From the NCBI RefSeq assembly GCF_024437735.1, contig NZ_JANFQO010000025.1:1-64000 (forward strand): a DNA stretch of 64,000 nt, given 5' to 3'. The stretch is from Tahibacter harae. Its GTDB lineage: Bacteria > Pseudomonadota > Gammaproteobacteria > Xanthomonadales > Rhodanobacteraceae. The notes below the pieces were generated by a model, which saw only the letters and a program-made list of their open reading frames with translations, searched no databases and was not told the origin of the DNA. Position numbers and translations under genes: made by a program. How positions within the stretch are numbered: the first letter of the stretch is position 1; each line of letters opens with the position of its first letter. This document shows positions 18,242 to 27,350 of the stretch, piece after piece.

Positions 18242-21148
18242 TCAGCCCGGCGGCAGCCCCAGGTGGGCGCGGAACTGGCGCAGGTTTTCCGGATCGGGAT
18301 TGGTCCATAGCGGCAGCAGGCGTTCGGCCTCCTTCTGTGCCGCGGCCGCCTGCGCGGGTTGCCGCTGCCGCCGCGCGGCCTCGGCGCAGATCGCCCAGGC
18401 CATGGCCTGGACCGCCGGCGAAGCCAGTGCCGGCGGCGGCGCGGCCGCCGGCAGCAGCTGCCGCGCCAGTTCCTGTGCCGCGCCGGCCTGGCCCAGCGCC
18501 AGCTCGGCCCGGGCCAGGCCGAGCAGGGCGCCGGCATAACGCACCTCGTTCTGCGCGCCGAGTTTCTCCAGCAGCGCGCGGCTGGCGGCGAAATTGTCCC
18601 GCGCCGCCGCGGCGTGGCCGTTGATCAGCTGGGCCGCGGCCAGGGTCTGGCGCACGGCGGCGTTGTCGCGGCTCTCGGCCAGCAGCTTGTCGGCGATGGC
18701 GGCGGCTTCGGCCGCCAGTTGTTCTGCCGCCGCGCCGTTGTTGCGGCGCCGTTCCAGCTGGCTCAGGCCGTTGAGGCTGGCCATCACCAGCGGGTGCACG
18801 TCGCCGACCGCCGCGCGGTTGCGCGCCAGCGCCGCGCGCAGCAGCGGCTCGGCCTCGTCCAGGCGTTCCAGCCGGGTCAGGCCTATGCCGAGGTTGCTGT
18901 CGATGGTCTGGCCCTGGGGCGAATCGGCGAGGTTGCTCTCGCGGTAGATCGCCTTGGCCTCCAGCAGCAGCTTTACCATGCCCTCGAAATCCTGCCGGCC
19001 CATGGCCAGGGTGGCCAGGGAGTTCAGCGTGGAGCCCACATCCGGATGACGCGGCCCCAGCGCGGCACGCTGTATCGCCAGCGCCTCATCCAGTACGGCG
19101 GCGCACTCCTCCAGCTTGCCCTGCTGGCGCAGCGCGATGCCGAGGATCTTGAGGCTTTCGCCGACCGCGGCATGCTGCGGCCCCAGCCGCTTGCGCCGCA
19201 TGTCCACGGCGATGCGGGCCTCGCGTTCGCCCTCGGCGCTGGCCTGGCGGTCGAGCAGGGCGATGGCGTAGTCGTTGTGCACGACGGCCAGTTCCGAGTG
19301 TTCCCGGCCGTAGGCCGCCTCGGCGCGCGCGACGGCGTCGCGGAAGGCGGCCGCAGCCTCGTCGTAGCGGGCCAGCCGGGTCAGCATCAGTGCTTCCAGA
19401 TGGCGGTCGCGGGCCTGTTCGACCAGGCCGTCCGCACCGAGCTGCTGGCTCAGCGCCGCGGCGGCGCGGATCGCCGTCAGCCCTTCGGCGAAACGGCCCT
19501 GACGGTCCAGCACCTGGGTGCGCTCGGCCAGCAGCGCGCTGCGCTGGCGCGGATCGGCGGTCTGCGTCTCGGCCTCGGCCAGCAGCGCCAGGGCCGGATC
19601 GTACTGCGCCTGCTCGCGCTGCACTTCCGCCAGCTGCAGTGCGTTTTCCACAAGTAGATTCCTGTCGCCGGCGGCGAGGAAGGCGCTGCGCGCCTGCTGG
19701 AGCAGGGCCGCGGCCTGGTCGAACTGGCCGAGCTGGCGGTACAGCCGGCCCAGGGTCTGGCGCATCTCGGCCTGCAGCGCCGGTTGGCCGGCCAGCTCCT
19801 GGCCGATGCGGGCGGCGCCCTGGTCCAGCAGCTCGCGCGCGGTGACGCGGGCGCCGGCGGCGGCGTCGGGCGCGGAAGCGTCGAACACGCCGGTGAGGAA
19901 ACGCTGGGCCGCGCGGGCGAGTTCGGCCTCGCGTTCGGCCCGGCGCGCCTGCCACAGGGCCAGGGCGCTGCCGGCGACGATGGCGGCCAGGCCGAACAGC
20001 AGCGCGGCCGAGGCCAGCTTGTGGCGCGCGACGAAGCGGCGCAGGCGGTACCAGCCCGAGTCGCGCCGGGCCAGGATGGGCGCGCCGCGCAGGAAGCGGC
20101 GCACGTCGTCGGCCAGGGCCTGGGCGGTGTTGTAGCGCCGCGCCGGATCGGTGTCGGTAGCGCGCGCGACGATGATGCCCAGGTCGCCGCGCAGCTGGCG
20201 CGGTGCGAGGCCGCCGGGCGTGGCCGCAGCGGCCTTTTCCAGGCGCTCGCTGGGCGCGCCGGTCTGCGCCGCGGGGTTGTCGTGGAAGCGCGCCTGGGTC
20301 AGGAGTTCAAACAGCAGCACGCCCAGCGCGTAGACATCCACCGCCGTGCCCACGTGTTCGCCGCGCACCTGTTCCGGCGCGGCGTAGGCGCGGCTGAGGA
20401 AGCGCGCGCCGGTGACGGTGTGCTGCTCGCCGCTGTCTTCCTCCAGCACCTTGGCCACGCCGAAATCCAGCAGGTGCGGCTTGCCGGCCGCATCGACCAG
20501 CACGTTGCCGGGCTTCAGGTCGCGGTGCACGACCAACTGGCCGTGGGCGTAGGCCACCGCCTCGGCCAGCTGTACGAACAGGTCCAGGCGCTGCGCCAGG
20601 CTGGCGCGCGTGCCTGCCGCCCATTCGTTCAGCGGCAGGCCGGCGACGTATTCCATGACGAACCAGGGCTGGCCGGATTCGCTCACGCCGCCGTCGAGCA
20701 GGCGCGCAATCTGCGCATGCTGCAACTGGGCCAGGATGCGCCGCTCGCGCCGGAAGCGCTGCAGGATCTCGCCCGAATCCATGCCGCGCTTGATCCATTT
20801 CAGCGCGCCCTGCTGCACGAAGCCGTCGCCGTCGCGCACGGCCAGGAACACCGTGCCCATGCCGCCGCGGCCGAGGCGGCGCTGTATGGCCCAGGCGCCG
20901 ATGCGCGTGCCGGGTGCGAGTTCGTCGTCGCTGTCGCCGGCGAGGCGGCCGGCCAGCGCCGTGGCGCCGTCGTCGAGCAGGTGCGGTGCGCTTTCGGCGG
21001 CGAGCAGCTGCCGCAGCAGGGCGTGCAGCGCCGCATCGCCGGCGCAGCGGGTATCCACGAAGGCGGCGCGCTGCTCCGGCGCCAGTTCCAGCGCCTCGCG
21101 CAGCAGGGCGTAGGCGCGGCGCTTGCGCGCGAGGTCGTCCGTACTCAT
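18242..21148 (-). CDS. Ser/Thr protein kinase with membrane helix and TPR repeats
   Basis: This 968-residue kinase has a roughly 80-residue N-terminal extension. A Hanks-type domain follows (about 82-350) with loop LGRGGMGTVF, Lys117 in ALKW, HRDLKPGN (Asp210) and DFG (228-230). A membrane helix near 374-396 (ASAALLFGLAAIVAGSALALW) precedes long tetratricopeptide arrays. The organisation resembles the earlier kinase at 5623 but the two are not close copies. The start ATG 21148 overlaps the sigma factor stop by four bases, so the pair is co-translated. In this family such kinases often sit next to ECF sigma factors and are thought to modulate them. The target is unknown. Confidence 0.9.
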   Translation of the reverse strand: MSTDDLARKRRAYALLREALELAPEQRAAFVDTRCAGDAALHALLRQLLAAESAPHLLDDGATALAGRLAGDSDDELAPGTRIGAWAIQRRLGRGGMGTVFLAVRDGDGFVQQGALKWIKRGMDSGEILQRFRRERRILAQLQHAQIARLLDGGVSESGQPWFVMEYVAGLPLNEWAAGTRASLAQRLDLFVQLAEAVAYAHGQLVVHRDLKPGNVLVDAAGKPHLLDFGVAKVLEEDSGEQHTVTGARFLSRAYAAPEQVRGEHVGTAVDVYALGVLLFELLTQARFHDNPAAQTGAPSERLEKAAAATPGGLAPRQLRGDLGIIVARATDTDPARRYNTAQALADDVRRFLRGAPILARRDSGWYRLRRFVARHKLASAALLFGLAAIVAGSALALWQARRAEREAELARAAQRFLTGVFDASAPDAAAGARVTARELLDQGAARIGQELAGQPALQAEMRQTLGRLYRQLGQFDQAAALLQQARSAFLAAGDRNLLVENALQLAEVQREQAQYDPALALLAEAETQTADPRQRSALLAERTQVLDRQGRFAEGLTAIRAAAALSQQLGADGLVEQARDRHLEALMLTRLARYDEAAAAFRDAVARAEAAYGREHSELAVVHNDYAIALLDRQASAEGEREARIAVDMRRKRLGPQHAAVGESLKILGIALRQQGKLEECAAVLDEALAIQRAALGPRHPDVGSTLNSLATLAMGRQDFEGMVKLLLEAKAIYRESNLADSPQGQTIDSNLGIGLTRLERLDEAEPLLRAALARNRAAVGDVHPLVMASLNGLSQLERRRNNGAAAEQLAAEAAAIADKLLAESRDNAAVRQTLAAAQLINGHAAAARDNFAASRALLEKLGAQNEVRYAGALLGLARAELALGQAGAAQELARQLLPAAAPPPALASPAVQAMAWAICAEAARRQRQPAQAAAAQKEAERLLPLWTNPDPENLRQFRAHLGLPPG

Positions 21149-21711
21149 GCGGCCGGCGGCGGCGTGGCCATTTCCGCCGCAAGCAAGGCCCGCGCCGCCT
21201 GCCAGTCGCGCATCACGGTGCGTACGGTGAGGCCTTCGAGTTCGGCCACTTCGGGAAAGGCCAGGCCGCCGAAGAAATGCAGCTGCACCACGCGCGCGGC
21301 GCGTTCGTCGATCTGTTCCAGCGTGAGCAGGGCCTGGTCCAGCGCGAGCACGTCGACGGCGTCGTCGGGCTGGTCGGGCAGGCGTTCGTCCAGCGTCACC
21401 ATGATCGCGCCGCCGCCGCGCTTGTCCGCCTGCAGGCGGCGTGCGTGATCGACCATGACCTGGCGCATGGCGCGCGCGGCCAGGGCCATGAAGTGCTGGC
21501 GCGTGGTCGGATTGAGCTGGCTGGCCGCGGCCAGCTTGACGTAGGTCTCGTTGACCAGGGCGGTGGTGGACAGGGTCAGCACCGCGTTGCCGCGCAGCTG
21601 GCGCCGCGCGCACTGGCGCAGTTCCTCGTACAGCAGCGCGAACAGCTTGTCCCGCGCCGCGCCCTCGCCCTGGCTGGAAGCGGCGAGCAGGGCGGTTACG
21701 TCATCGTGCAT
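21145..21711 (-). CDS. ECF-type RNA polymerase sigma factor
   Basis: The 188-residue protein has sigma region 2 (YEELRQCARRQL, then FMALAARAMRQVMVDHARR) and region 4 (LEQIDERAARVVQLHFFGGLAFPEVAEL, a helix-turn-helix). The segment ALVNETYVKL is typical of the ECF subfamily found beside TPR Ser/Thr kinases in Lysobacterales and related groups. It directs RNA polymerase to unknown promoters. There is no anti-sigma gene next door; the co-translated kinase downstream is the probable regulator. Confidence 0.9.
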   Translation of the reverse strand: MHDDVTALLAASSQGEGAARDKLFALLYEELRQCARRQLRGNAVLTLSTTALVNETYVKLAAASQLNPTTRQHFMALAARAMRQVMVDHARRLQADKRGGGAIMVTLDERLPDQPDDAVDVLALDQALLTLEQIDERAARVVQLHFFGGLAFPEVAELEGLTVRTVMRDWQAARALLAAEMATPPPAA

Positions 21712-21817
21712 GGAAGGCCGCCGGGGAATGACGGCTGCACTTTCAGCGAAGGCGCCCGGCGCGTCAATGCACGGTTCGCGGGATTGTGAGCCGCTTGCAG
21801 CGCGGACTGTGATTTGG

Positions 21818-21891
21818 AGCCGGGATTGGGATTCGCGGTGCGAAGCGGGCGCTGTTGTCCAATCTCCCGTCCCGAATCCCCAATCCCGGCT
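21818..21891. repeat. Intergenic inverted repeat of the GGGATT type
   Basis: AGCCGGGATTGGGATTCG at 21818-21835 faces CGAATCCCCAATCCCGGCT at 21873-21891, a near-perfect inverted pair with a 37-base spacer. Related arms occur at 44648-44731, and a single arm at about 55516-55541. It lies in the spacer between the kynurenine operon end and the sigma factor start. Confidence 0.7.
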
Positions 21892-21893
21892 CT

Positions 21894-22355
21894 TCAACCC
21901 GCCAGTTCGATGAACTCCGCATGCTCGGCGCCCCAGCCGTCGCCGTACAGGCGCAGCCGTACCGGCCCGCTTGCCCCGGCGGTGACGACGGCGTTCTGGC
22001 CGTGTTCGTCGGCGAGGCGGTCCAGCGCGGGCAGGTCCAGGCCGGCGACCAGCAGCGAAGGCTCGCGCCAGGGCTGGCCGGGTACGCGGCCGGCGCCGGG
22101 CAGGCAGCGCGCGCCGGCGGCCTGTACCTGTTCGACCAGGCGGCGCTGGGCGCGGCGGTTGTCCGCGGCGTCGCGCAGCTGGGAATACGGGTTGTAGGCG
22201 GTGATGAAGGCGCAGCCGGCGGCGTCGCCCAGCCACGCGCGCAGCGCCGGCGGCAGCGGCTGGGCGATGCGCAGCACGCTGCGCATCGGCGTGGCCGGCA
22301 GGCGCACTTCGTACTGGCTGACCAGGTACAGCTGCAGCAGCGTGGGCCGGCTCAT
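21894..22355 (-). CDS. DUF3293 domain protein
   Basis: The 153-residue soluble protein matches the DUF3293 pattern, with CAFITAYNPYSQLRDAADNRR in the middle and a Trp/Gly-containing end. No function is established for the family. It begins inside the stop of kmo (ATGA overlap), so its synthesis is coupled to kynurenine monooxygenase and it ends the operon. No signal peptide is visible. Confidence 0.75.
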   Translation of the reverse strand: MSRPTLLQLYLVSQYEVRLPATPMRSVLRIAQPLPPALRAWLGDAAGCAFITAYNPYSQLRDAADNRRAQRRLVEQVQAAGARCLPGAGRVPGQPWREPSLLVAGLDLPALDRLADEHGQNAVVTAGASGPVRLRLYGDGWGAEHAEFIELAG

Positions 22356-23773
22356 GCGGCCGGCAGCGGCGGCAGGCACGCGAGCACGGCGGCGTCGGCG
22401 GCGGCGAGGTCGATCTGCGCCAGCGACGCCTTGCCGCGCACCAGCTCGCGCAGCAGTGCGGTCTGTTGTGCGCCGCGCTCGCGCGCGAATGCATACGGCA
22501 GGCGGGTGAAGGTGACCAGGGCGTAGCGCGGCTGGTAGCGGTCCGGATGGCGCGCGGCGAGCGTGCGTTCCAGTTCGCGCATCAGCAGGTAGTCCGGATC
22601 GTCCACGCGGTCGCGCATCTCGATGTAGTTGTCCAGCGCCATCGCCGCGATCGCATCGCTGTTGGGCTTGCGCCGGCGCTGGAATTCGGCGAACACGCCG
22701 GCTGGGTCGCGGCTGTCGGCGGCGAGCAGGCCGGCCAGTTCCACCGCGTCTTCGAACCCGCAGTTCATGCCCTGGCCGTGGAAGGGCACGATGGCGTGCG
22801 CCGCATCGCCCAGCAGCAGGGCCTGGCCGTCGACATGCCAGCGTTCGAGGTACAGCGTGGCCAGCAGGCCGGTGGGATTGCGCATGAAGTCGTCGAGATA
22901 TTCCGGCATCAGCGGCACGGCATCGGCGAAGTCGCGGCGGAAGAATGTTTCCACGGCTTCGCGCGAAGTCAGCGCGTCGAAGCCGGGCACGCCGTTCTTC
23001 GCTTCGCCGGGCAGGAACAGGGTGACGGTGAAGCTGCCTTCCGCATTGGGCAGGGCGATGCACATGTAGCTGCCGCGGGGCCAGATATGCAGTGCATGCG
23101 GTTCCATCGCGAACAGCTCGCCGCGGGCGCGGGCTTCGCGCAGGGCCGGCGTCAGCGCCGCCTCGGGCAGTTGCGGCAGCGGCGGAATCTCCAACTCCTT
23201 GTAGCCGTGGCCCAGCGGTTCCAGCCGCTCGCCGAGATCGGCCAGCCTGGCCATGGCCTGGCGCAGGGCCGAGCCCGCGCCGTCGGCGCCGAGCAGCAGC
23301 CCGGCGTCGTGCGTGCGGCTGACGTTGTCCGCTTCGCTGCGCAGATGCAGGCGGCGGGCGTCCCAGTCCACCGTATCCAGGCGCTGGTCGAAATGGATGC
23401 GCGCGCCAGCCTGTTCCGCCGCGTCGAGCAGGACGCAGTTGAGCTGGCCGCGGCTGACCGACCAGATCACTTCCGAATCGTCGCGGCCGTAGCGCTGCAG
23501 GTTGGTATTGCCGGCGGCGTCGTGCACCAGGCGTCCGCGCATCATCACCGCGATCGGCGCGATGACGTCGCTCAGCCCCGCCACGCGCAGGCCGTGCCAG
23601 CCGCGTTCGGCCAGGGCCAGATTGATCGAGCGCCCGCCGATGAAGCCGTGGAGGCGCGGATCCGGCCGGCGCTCGAACACGTTCACGCGGAAGCCGCGCT
23701 GGGCCAGCAAGGTGGCAAGCAGGGCGCCGACCAGGCCGGCGCCGACCAGGGTGATTTCGCGCTGTGCGCTCAT
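22352..23773 (-). CDS. kmo: Kynurenine 3-monooxygenase
   Basis: This FAD enzyme hydroxylates L-kynurenine to 3-hydroxykynurenine with NADPH and O2. The 473-residue protein has the FAD dinucleotide fold VGAGLVGALLATLLAQRG, the second FAD motif LLGADGAGSALRQ, and LLGDAAHAIVPFHGQGMNCG, the family signature. Length and motifs match bacterial KMO. It lies 3 bases after kynureninase and overlaps the DUF3293 gene. Confidence 0.96.
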   Translation of the reverse strand: MSAQREITLVGAGLVGALLATLLAQRGFRVNVFERRPDPRLHGFIGGRSINLALAERGWHGLRVAGLSDVIAPIAVMMRGRLVHDAAGNTNLQRYGRDDSEVIWSVSRGQLNCVLLDAAEQAGARIHFDQRLDTVDWDARRLHLRSEADNVSRTHDAGLLLGADGAGSALRQAMARLADLGERLEPLGHGYKELEIPPLPQLPEAALTPALREARARGELFAMEPHALHIWPRGSYMCIALPNAEGSFTVTLFLPGEAKNGVPGFDALTSREAVETFFRRDFADAVPLMPEYLDDFMRNPTGLLATLYLERWHVDGQALLLGDAAHAIVPFHGQGMNCGFEDAVELAGLLAADSRDPAGVFAEFQRRRKPNSDAIAAMALDNYIEMRDRVDDPDYLLMRELERTLAARHPDRYQPRYALVTFTRLPYAFARERGAQQTALLRELVRGKASLAQIDLAAADAAVLACLPPLPAA

Positions 23774-23776
23774 GCT

Positions 23777-25066
23777 TCAGTTCCGTCCGGCGTGCCAGTG
23801 CTTGACCGTATCGACGAAGCGCCAGGCATCCTCGAAGCGGTTGTACAGCGCCGTCGGCGCCACGCGGATCACGTCCGGTTCGCGCCAGTCGCCGACCACG
23901 CCGCGGCTGCCCAGGTATTCGTACAGCGCACGGCCGCTGTCCCGCGGCCCCTTCACGCGCAGGCTGAGCTGGCAGCCGCGGCGCTGCGGTTCGGTCGGCG
24001 TGAGCACATCCAGCACCTGCGGCACTTCATGGGCGATCAGCTGGGCCAGGTAGCCGGTCAGGCGCAGCGATTTCGCGCGCAGCCGGTCGATGCCGGCGCG
24101 GGCGAAGATTTGCAGCGACACGCGCAGCGGCGCCAGCGCGAGTATGGGCGGATTGGACAGCTGCCAGCCGTCGGCGCCGGGCGTGGGCACGAAGTCCGGC
24201 CCCATCTGGAAGCGCGTGGACTGGTCATGGCCCCACCAGCCGGCCAGGCGCGGCCGTTCGCTGTGCGCGTGGCGTGCGTGCACGAAGCAGCCGGCGACCG
24301 CGCCGGGGCCGGAGTTGCAGTACTTGTAATGGCACCACACGGCGAAATCGCAGCCGCTGTCGTGCAGGTTCACCGGCACGTTGCCGACGGCGTGGGCCAG
24401 GTCGAAGCCGACGATGCAGCCCTTGGCGTGCGCGAGCGCGGTGATGGTCTTCAGATCGAACACCTGCCCCGTGAGGTATTGCACGCCGGGCAGCACGACC
24501 ACGGCGATGCGCTCGCCGTGCTGTTCCAGCACGCGGGCGACGGCGTCCAGCGAGATGGTGCCCTCGGCTTCGTCGCCTTCGAGTTCGATCAGTGCCGTGG
24601 CCGGGTCGTAGCCGTGCAGGCGCACCTGCGACTGCAGGGCGTACTGGTCGGAGGGAAACGCGCGCTTTTCCAGCAGGATGGCATGGCGTTCCGGCGTGGG
24701 GCGGTAGAAGCTCACCAGCATCAGGTGCAGGTTGGCGGTCAGCGAATTCATCGCCACCACTTCGGCCGGTTCGGCGCCGACCAGCGCGGCCAGGTGCTCG
24801 CGCACGAAGGAGTGGTACGGCATCCACGGATGGCGGCCGCGGAAATGCGCCTCCACGGCGTGGGTGCTCCAGTCGTCCAGTTCGTCCAGCACGGCCTGGC
24901 GCGTCGCGCGCGGCAGCAGGCCCAGGGAATTGCCGCAGAGATAGACCTGCTCGTCCGTACCGTGCGGCGGAATGCAGAACTCGCTGCGGAAACCCGCCAG
25001 TTCATCAGCCGCGTCCTGCGCGCGCGCCCACTCCAGCCCGGGCTGGAATTCCTGCATGGAACTCAT
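23777..25066 (-). CDS. kynU: Kynureninase
   Basis: This PLP-dependent hydrolase splits 3-hydroxykynurenine (or kynurenine) into 3-hydroxyanthranilate (or anthranilate) and alanine. The 429 residues include the substrate and cofactor region VYLCGNSLGLLPR, the Asp-bearing GFDLAHAVGN, and the Schiff-base lysine in WCHYKYCNSGPG. The start ATG 25066 has GAGG at good spacing; a second in-frame ATG follows at 25057. It is 10 bases downstream of an unknown periplasmic protein gene. Confidence 0.96.
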   Translation of the reverse strand: MSSMQEFQPGLEWARAQDAADELAGFRSEFCIPPHGTDEQVYLCGNSLGLLPRATRQAVLDELDDWSTHAVEAHFRGRHPWMPYHSFVREHLAALVGAEPAEVVAMNSLTANLHLMLVSFYRPTPERHAILLEKRAFPSDQYALQSQVRLHGYDPATALIELEGDEAEGTISLDAVARVLEQHGERIAVVVLPGVQYLTGQVFDLKTITALAHAKGCIVGFDLAHAVGNVPVNLHDSGCDFAVWCHYKYCNSGPGAVAGCFVHARHAHSERPRLAGWWGHDQSTRFQMGPDFVPTPGADGWQLSNPPILALAPLRVSLQIFARAGIDRLRAKSLRLTGYLAQLIAHEVPQVLDVLTPTEPQRRGCQLSLRVKGPRDSGRALYEYLGSRGVVGDWREPDVIRVAPTALYNRFEDAWRFVDTVKHWHAGRN

Positions 25067-25076
25067 CGTGTCCTCG

Positions 25077-25595
25077 TCACTTCTGCAGGGTGGCGGCGAT
25101 CTGGTCGCAGCCCTTGTCGAACGCGGCGGTCCAGGCGGCGCTGGTGCCCTTGAGCAGCGGATGCACGCAGCGCAGCTGCACGCCGACGCCGTTGCGGAAG
25201 AAATAGGTTTCGCGGTAGCGGTAGCGGGTCTTGCCGTTGAGGCCGGTGTAGCGCAGGTTGGCGCTGTCGGCGCCGGTCTCGCTTTCGTAGCCCGGGGTCT
25301 GCTTGGCCTTGTCCAGGCCGGCGTCGACGAAGCTCTGGAAGCCCTGGGCGTCGTCAAGCTTGCGCGTGGTCACGCTGACCCGGCTCGCATCGTCGGTGCC
25401 GCTGTCGGCCGGATCTTTCACCTGGAACGCAATCACCTGCGGATTGCCTTCGGTCATCTGCATGATGACCGGCCAGTCGTCCGGCGCGCTGAAGGCGATG
25501 GCGCCGTCGTTGAGCTTGAAATCGGCGGCGCCGGCCGCCGTGCCCGCCAGTGCGAGCAGGGCGCCGAGCAGGGCGGGGATGGTCTTGACGGGCAT
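25077..25595 (-). CDS. Putative periplasmic protein of unknown function in the kynurenine operon
   Basis: I do not recognise this 172-residue protein. It starts with a signal peptide (TIPALLGALLALAGTAAGAA) and the mature part is about 150 residues, rich in beta-strand pattern. It has two Cys (in LRCVHP and KGCDQ) near the C-terminus that could form a disulfide. It sits 10 bases before kynU and 14 bases after the ACMS decarboxylase gene, so it is almost certainly on the operon transcript. Nothing in it suggests an enzyme of the pathway; a binding or stress role is possible but unsupported. Confidence 0.75.
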   Translation of the reverse strand: MPVKTIPALLGALLALAGTAAGAADFKLNDGAIAFSAPDDWPVIMQMTEGNPQVIAFQVKDPADSGTDDASRVSVTTRKLDDAQGFQSFVDAGLDKAKQTPGYESETGADSANLRYTGLNGKTRYRYRETYFFRNGVGVQLRCVHPLLKGTSAAWTAAFDKGCDQIAATLQK

Positions 25596-25609
25596 GCGGC
25601 CTCCGTAGG

Positions 25610-26617
25610 TCAGGAAAAACGCGCGGCGGAAAGTCCCAGCCATTGCAGCGCCGTGCCGTGGTACAGGCGCGCGGAGTCGGCGGGATCCAGGTTCAGTGCG
25701 GCGATGCCGCTGCCGGGCTGCTGCTCGCCCAGCGGGAAGGGGTAGTCGGTGCCCAGCATCACGCGGTCGGCGCCGGCCACGTCGATGAGGTAGCGCAGCG
25801 CCTGCGGATCGTGCACGCAGGAATCGAAGAACAGGCGGTCGAAATATTCGCGCGGGCTGCGCGCGTTGTCGGTGGCGACGAGGTCCGGCCGCATGCGGAA
25901 GCCGTGCTCGATGCGGCCTATGGTGTAGGGGAAGGAGCCGCCGCCGTGGGCCAGGCAGACGCGCAGTTCCGGCAGGCGCTCCAGCACGCCGCCGAGGATC
26001 AGGCAGCAGGCGGCGCGCGACTGTTCCGCCGGCATGCCGACCAGCCAGGGCAGCCAGTACTTGGGCATGGTCTCGCGGCCCATCATGTCCCAGGGGTGTA
26101 CCAGGATGGCGGCGCCGAGGTCGGCGGCGGCCTCGAAGAACGGGAACAGTTCCGGCGCATCCAGATTCCAGTTTTCCACATGCGAGCCTATCTGCACGCC
26201 GCACAGGCCCAGTTGCTCCACGCAGCGCTGCAGTTCCTGTATCGCCAGGGTGGGCGACTGCAGCGGCACCGTGCCTATGCCGGCGTAGTGGCGCGGGTGG
26301 TCGCGGCAGATTTCCGCGGTGTGGTCGTTCAGATGCCGGTGCAGTTCCAGCGCCTGGTTGGCCTTGGCCCAGTAGGAGAACAGCACCGGCACGGTGGAGA
26401 TCACCTGCACCTGCACGTCGAACTTGGCGTAGTCGGCGACGCGGATCTGCGGGTCCCAGGTGTTCTCCCAGATCTCGCGGAAGAACTTGCCGTCCTTGTA
26501 GATGCGGTGGCGGCCGTCGGTGTGGACGATTACCGGGAAGCGGTCGTCGCCGTATTTCTCGGCCAGGTTGGGCCAGTCGCGCGGCAGGATATGGGCGTGG
26601 GTGTCGATCTTGAGCAT
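25610..26617 (-). CDS. 2-amino-3-carboxymuconate-6-semialdehyde decarboxylase (ACMSD)
   Basis: This amidohydrolase-superfamily zinc enzyme decarboxylates ACMS to 2-aminomuconate semialdehyde, diverting it from quinolinate. The 335-residue protein begins IDTHAHILPRDWP (HxH metal ligands). It has the metal His in AILVHPWDMMG, the catalytic-site HGGGSFPYTIGRIEHG, and the metal Asp in MLGTDYPFPLGE. Its context between the HAO and kynureninase genes confirms the assignment. The CO2 it releases may relate to the carbonic anhydrase in the neighbouring block. Confidence 0.95.
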   Translation of the reverse strand: MLKIDTHAHILPRDWPNLAEKYGDDRFPVIVHTDGRHRIYKDGKFFREIWENTWDPQIRVADYAKFDVQVQVISTVPVLFSYWAKANQALELHRHLNDHTAEICRDHPRHYAGIGTVPLQSPTLAIQELQRCVEQLGLCGVQIGSHVENWNLDAPELFPFFEAAADLGAAILVHPWDMMGRETMPKYWLPWLVGMPAEQSRAACCLILGGVLERLPELRVCLAHGGGSFPYTIGRIEHGFRMRPDLVATDNARSPREYFDRLFFDSCVHDPQALRYLIDVAGADRVMLGTDYPFPLGEQQPGSGIAALNLDPADSARLYHGTALQWLGLSAARFS

Positions 26618-26660
26618 GAGTCTGCGGTCCGGAACGGGAATGCGGCGGATGCGGCCGGCT

Positions 26661-27182
26661 TCAGCCGTAGCGCGCGGGCGCCGGGTTGAGCAGGCCGCAG
26701 CCCTTGCAGGTGCGGGCTTCGGCGGAACCGTAGAAGCGGTCGAACACCGGCGGGAAATCCGTCTCCACGTTGTGCAGGTGGAAGAATTCCTCGTACAGCT
26801 TGTTGTTGCAGCGCTCGCAGAACCAGAGCAGGCCGTCGCGCTCGTGCGCCAGGCGCTTGCGCTCCACCACCAGGCCGATGGAGCCGGCCATGCGCTGGGG
26901 CGAATGCGGCACCCGCGGCGGCAGGTAGAACACTTCGCCGGCGCGGATGGGGATGTCGCGCGGCTGGCCGTCTTCCTGGATGCGCAGCACCATCTCGCCT
27001 TCGAGCTGGTAGAAGAATTCCGGGCCTTCGTCGTAGTGGTAGTCGGTGCGCTGGTTGGGCCCGCCCACCACCATGACGATGAAATCGCCGTCGTAGATGC
27101 ATTTGTTCGCCACCGGTGGCTTGAGCAGATGGCGGTGCTCCTCGATCCAGCGCTGGAAGTTCAGAGGCGGCGCAAGCGACAT
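26661..27182 (-). CDS. 3-hydroxyanthranilate 3,4-dioxygenase
   Basis: This cupin Fe(II) enzyme opens the ring of 3-hydroxyanthranilate to ACMS. The 173-residue bacterial form shows the iron ligands in [18 protein letters not shown] and RVPHSPQR. At its C-terminus there is a rubredoxin-like second metal site with two Cys pairs (WFCERC and TCKGCG). It is the first gene of the operon. The 168-bp spacer to the divergent lipoprotein gene should contain the promoter. Confidence 0.95.
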   Translation of the reverse strand: MSLAPPLNFQRWIEEHRHLLKPPVANKCIYDGDFIVMVVGGPNQRTDYHYDEGPEFFYQLEGEMVLRIQEDGQPRDIPIRAGEVFYLPPRVPHSPQRMAGSIGLVVERKRLAHERDGLLWFCERCNNKLYEEFFHLHNVETDFPPVFDRFYGSAEARTCKGCGLLNPAPARYG

Positions 27183-27350
27183 GGAGGCTTTCCGTTCACG
27201 GGACGCGACAGTGTAGCCGCTGGCGCTATCCGGCGGCGCATCCGGCGGCGGTGCTGGACCGGCTTGCGCCGGCGCACGCATGATGCGGAATCGGGTATCC
27301 GGGCGGCGGGATCCGGGGATGTGGCCGGCAGGACAGGGAGCGAGCAAGGG

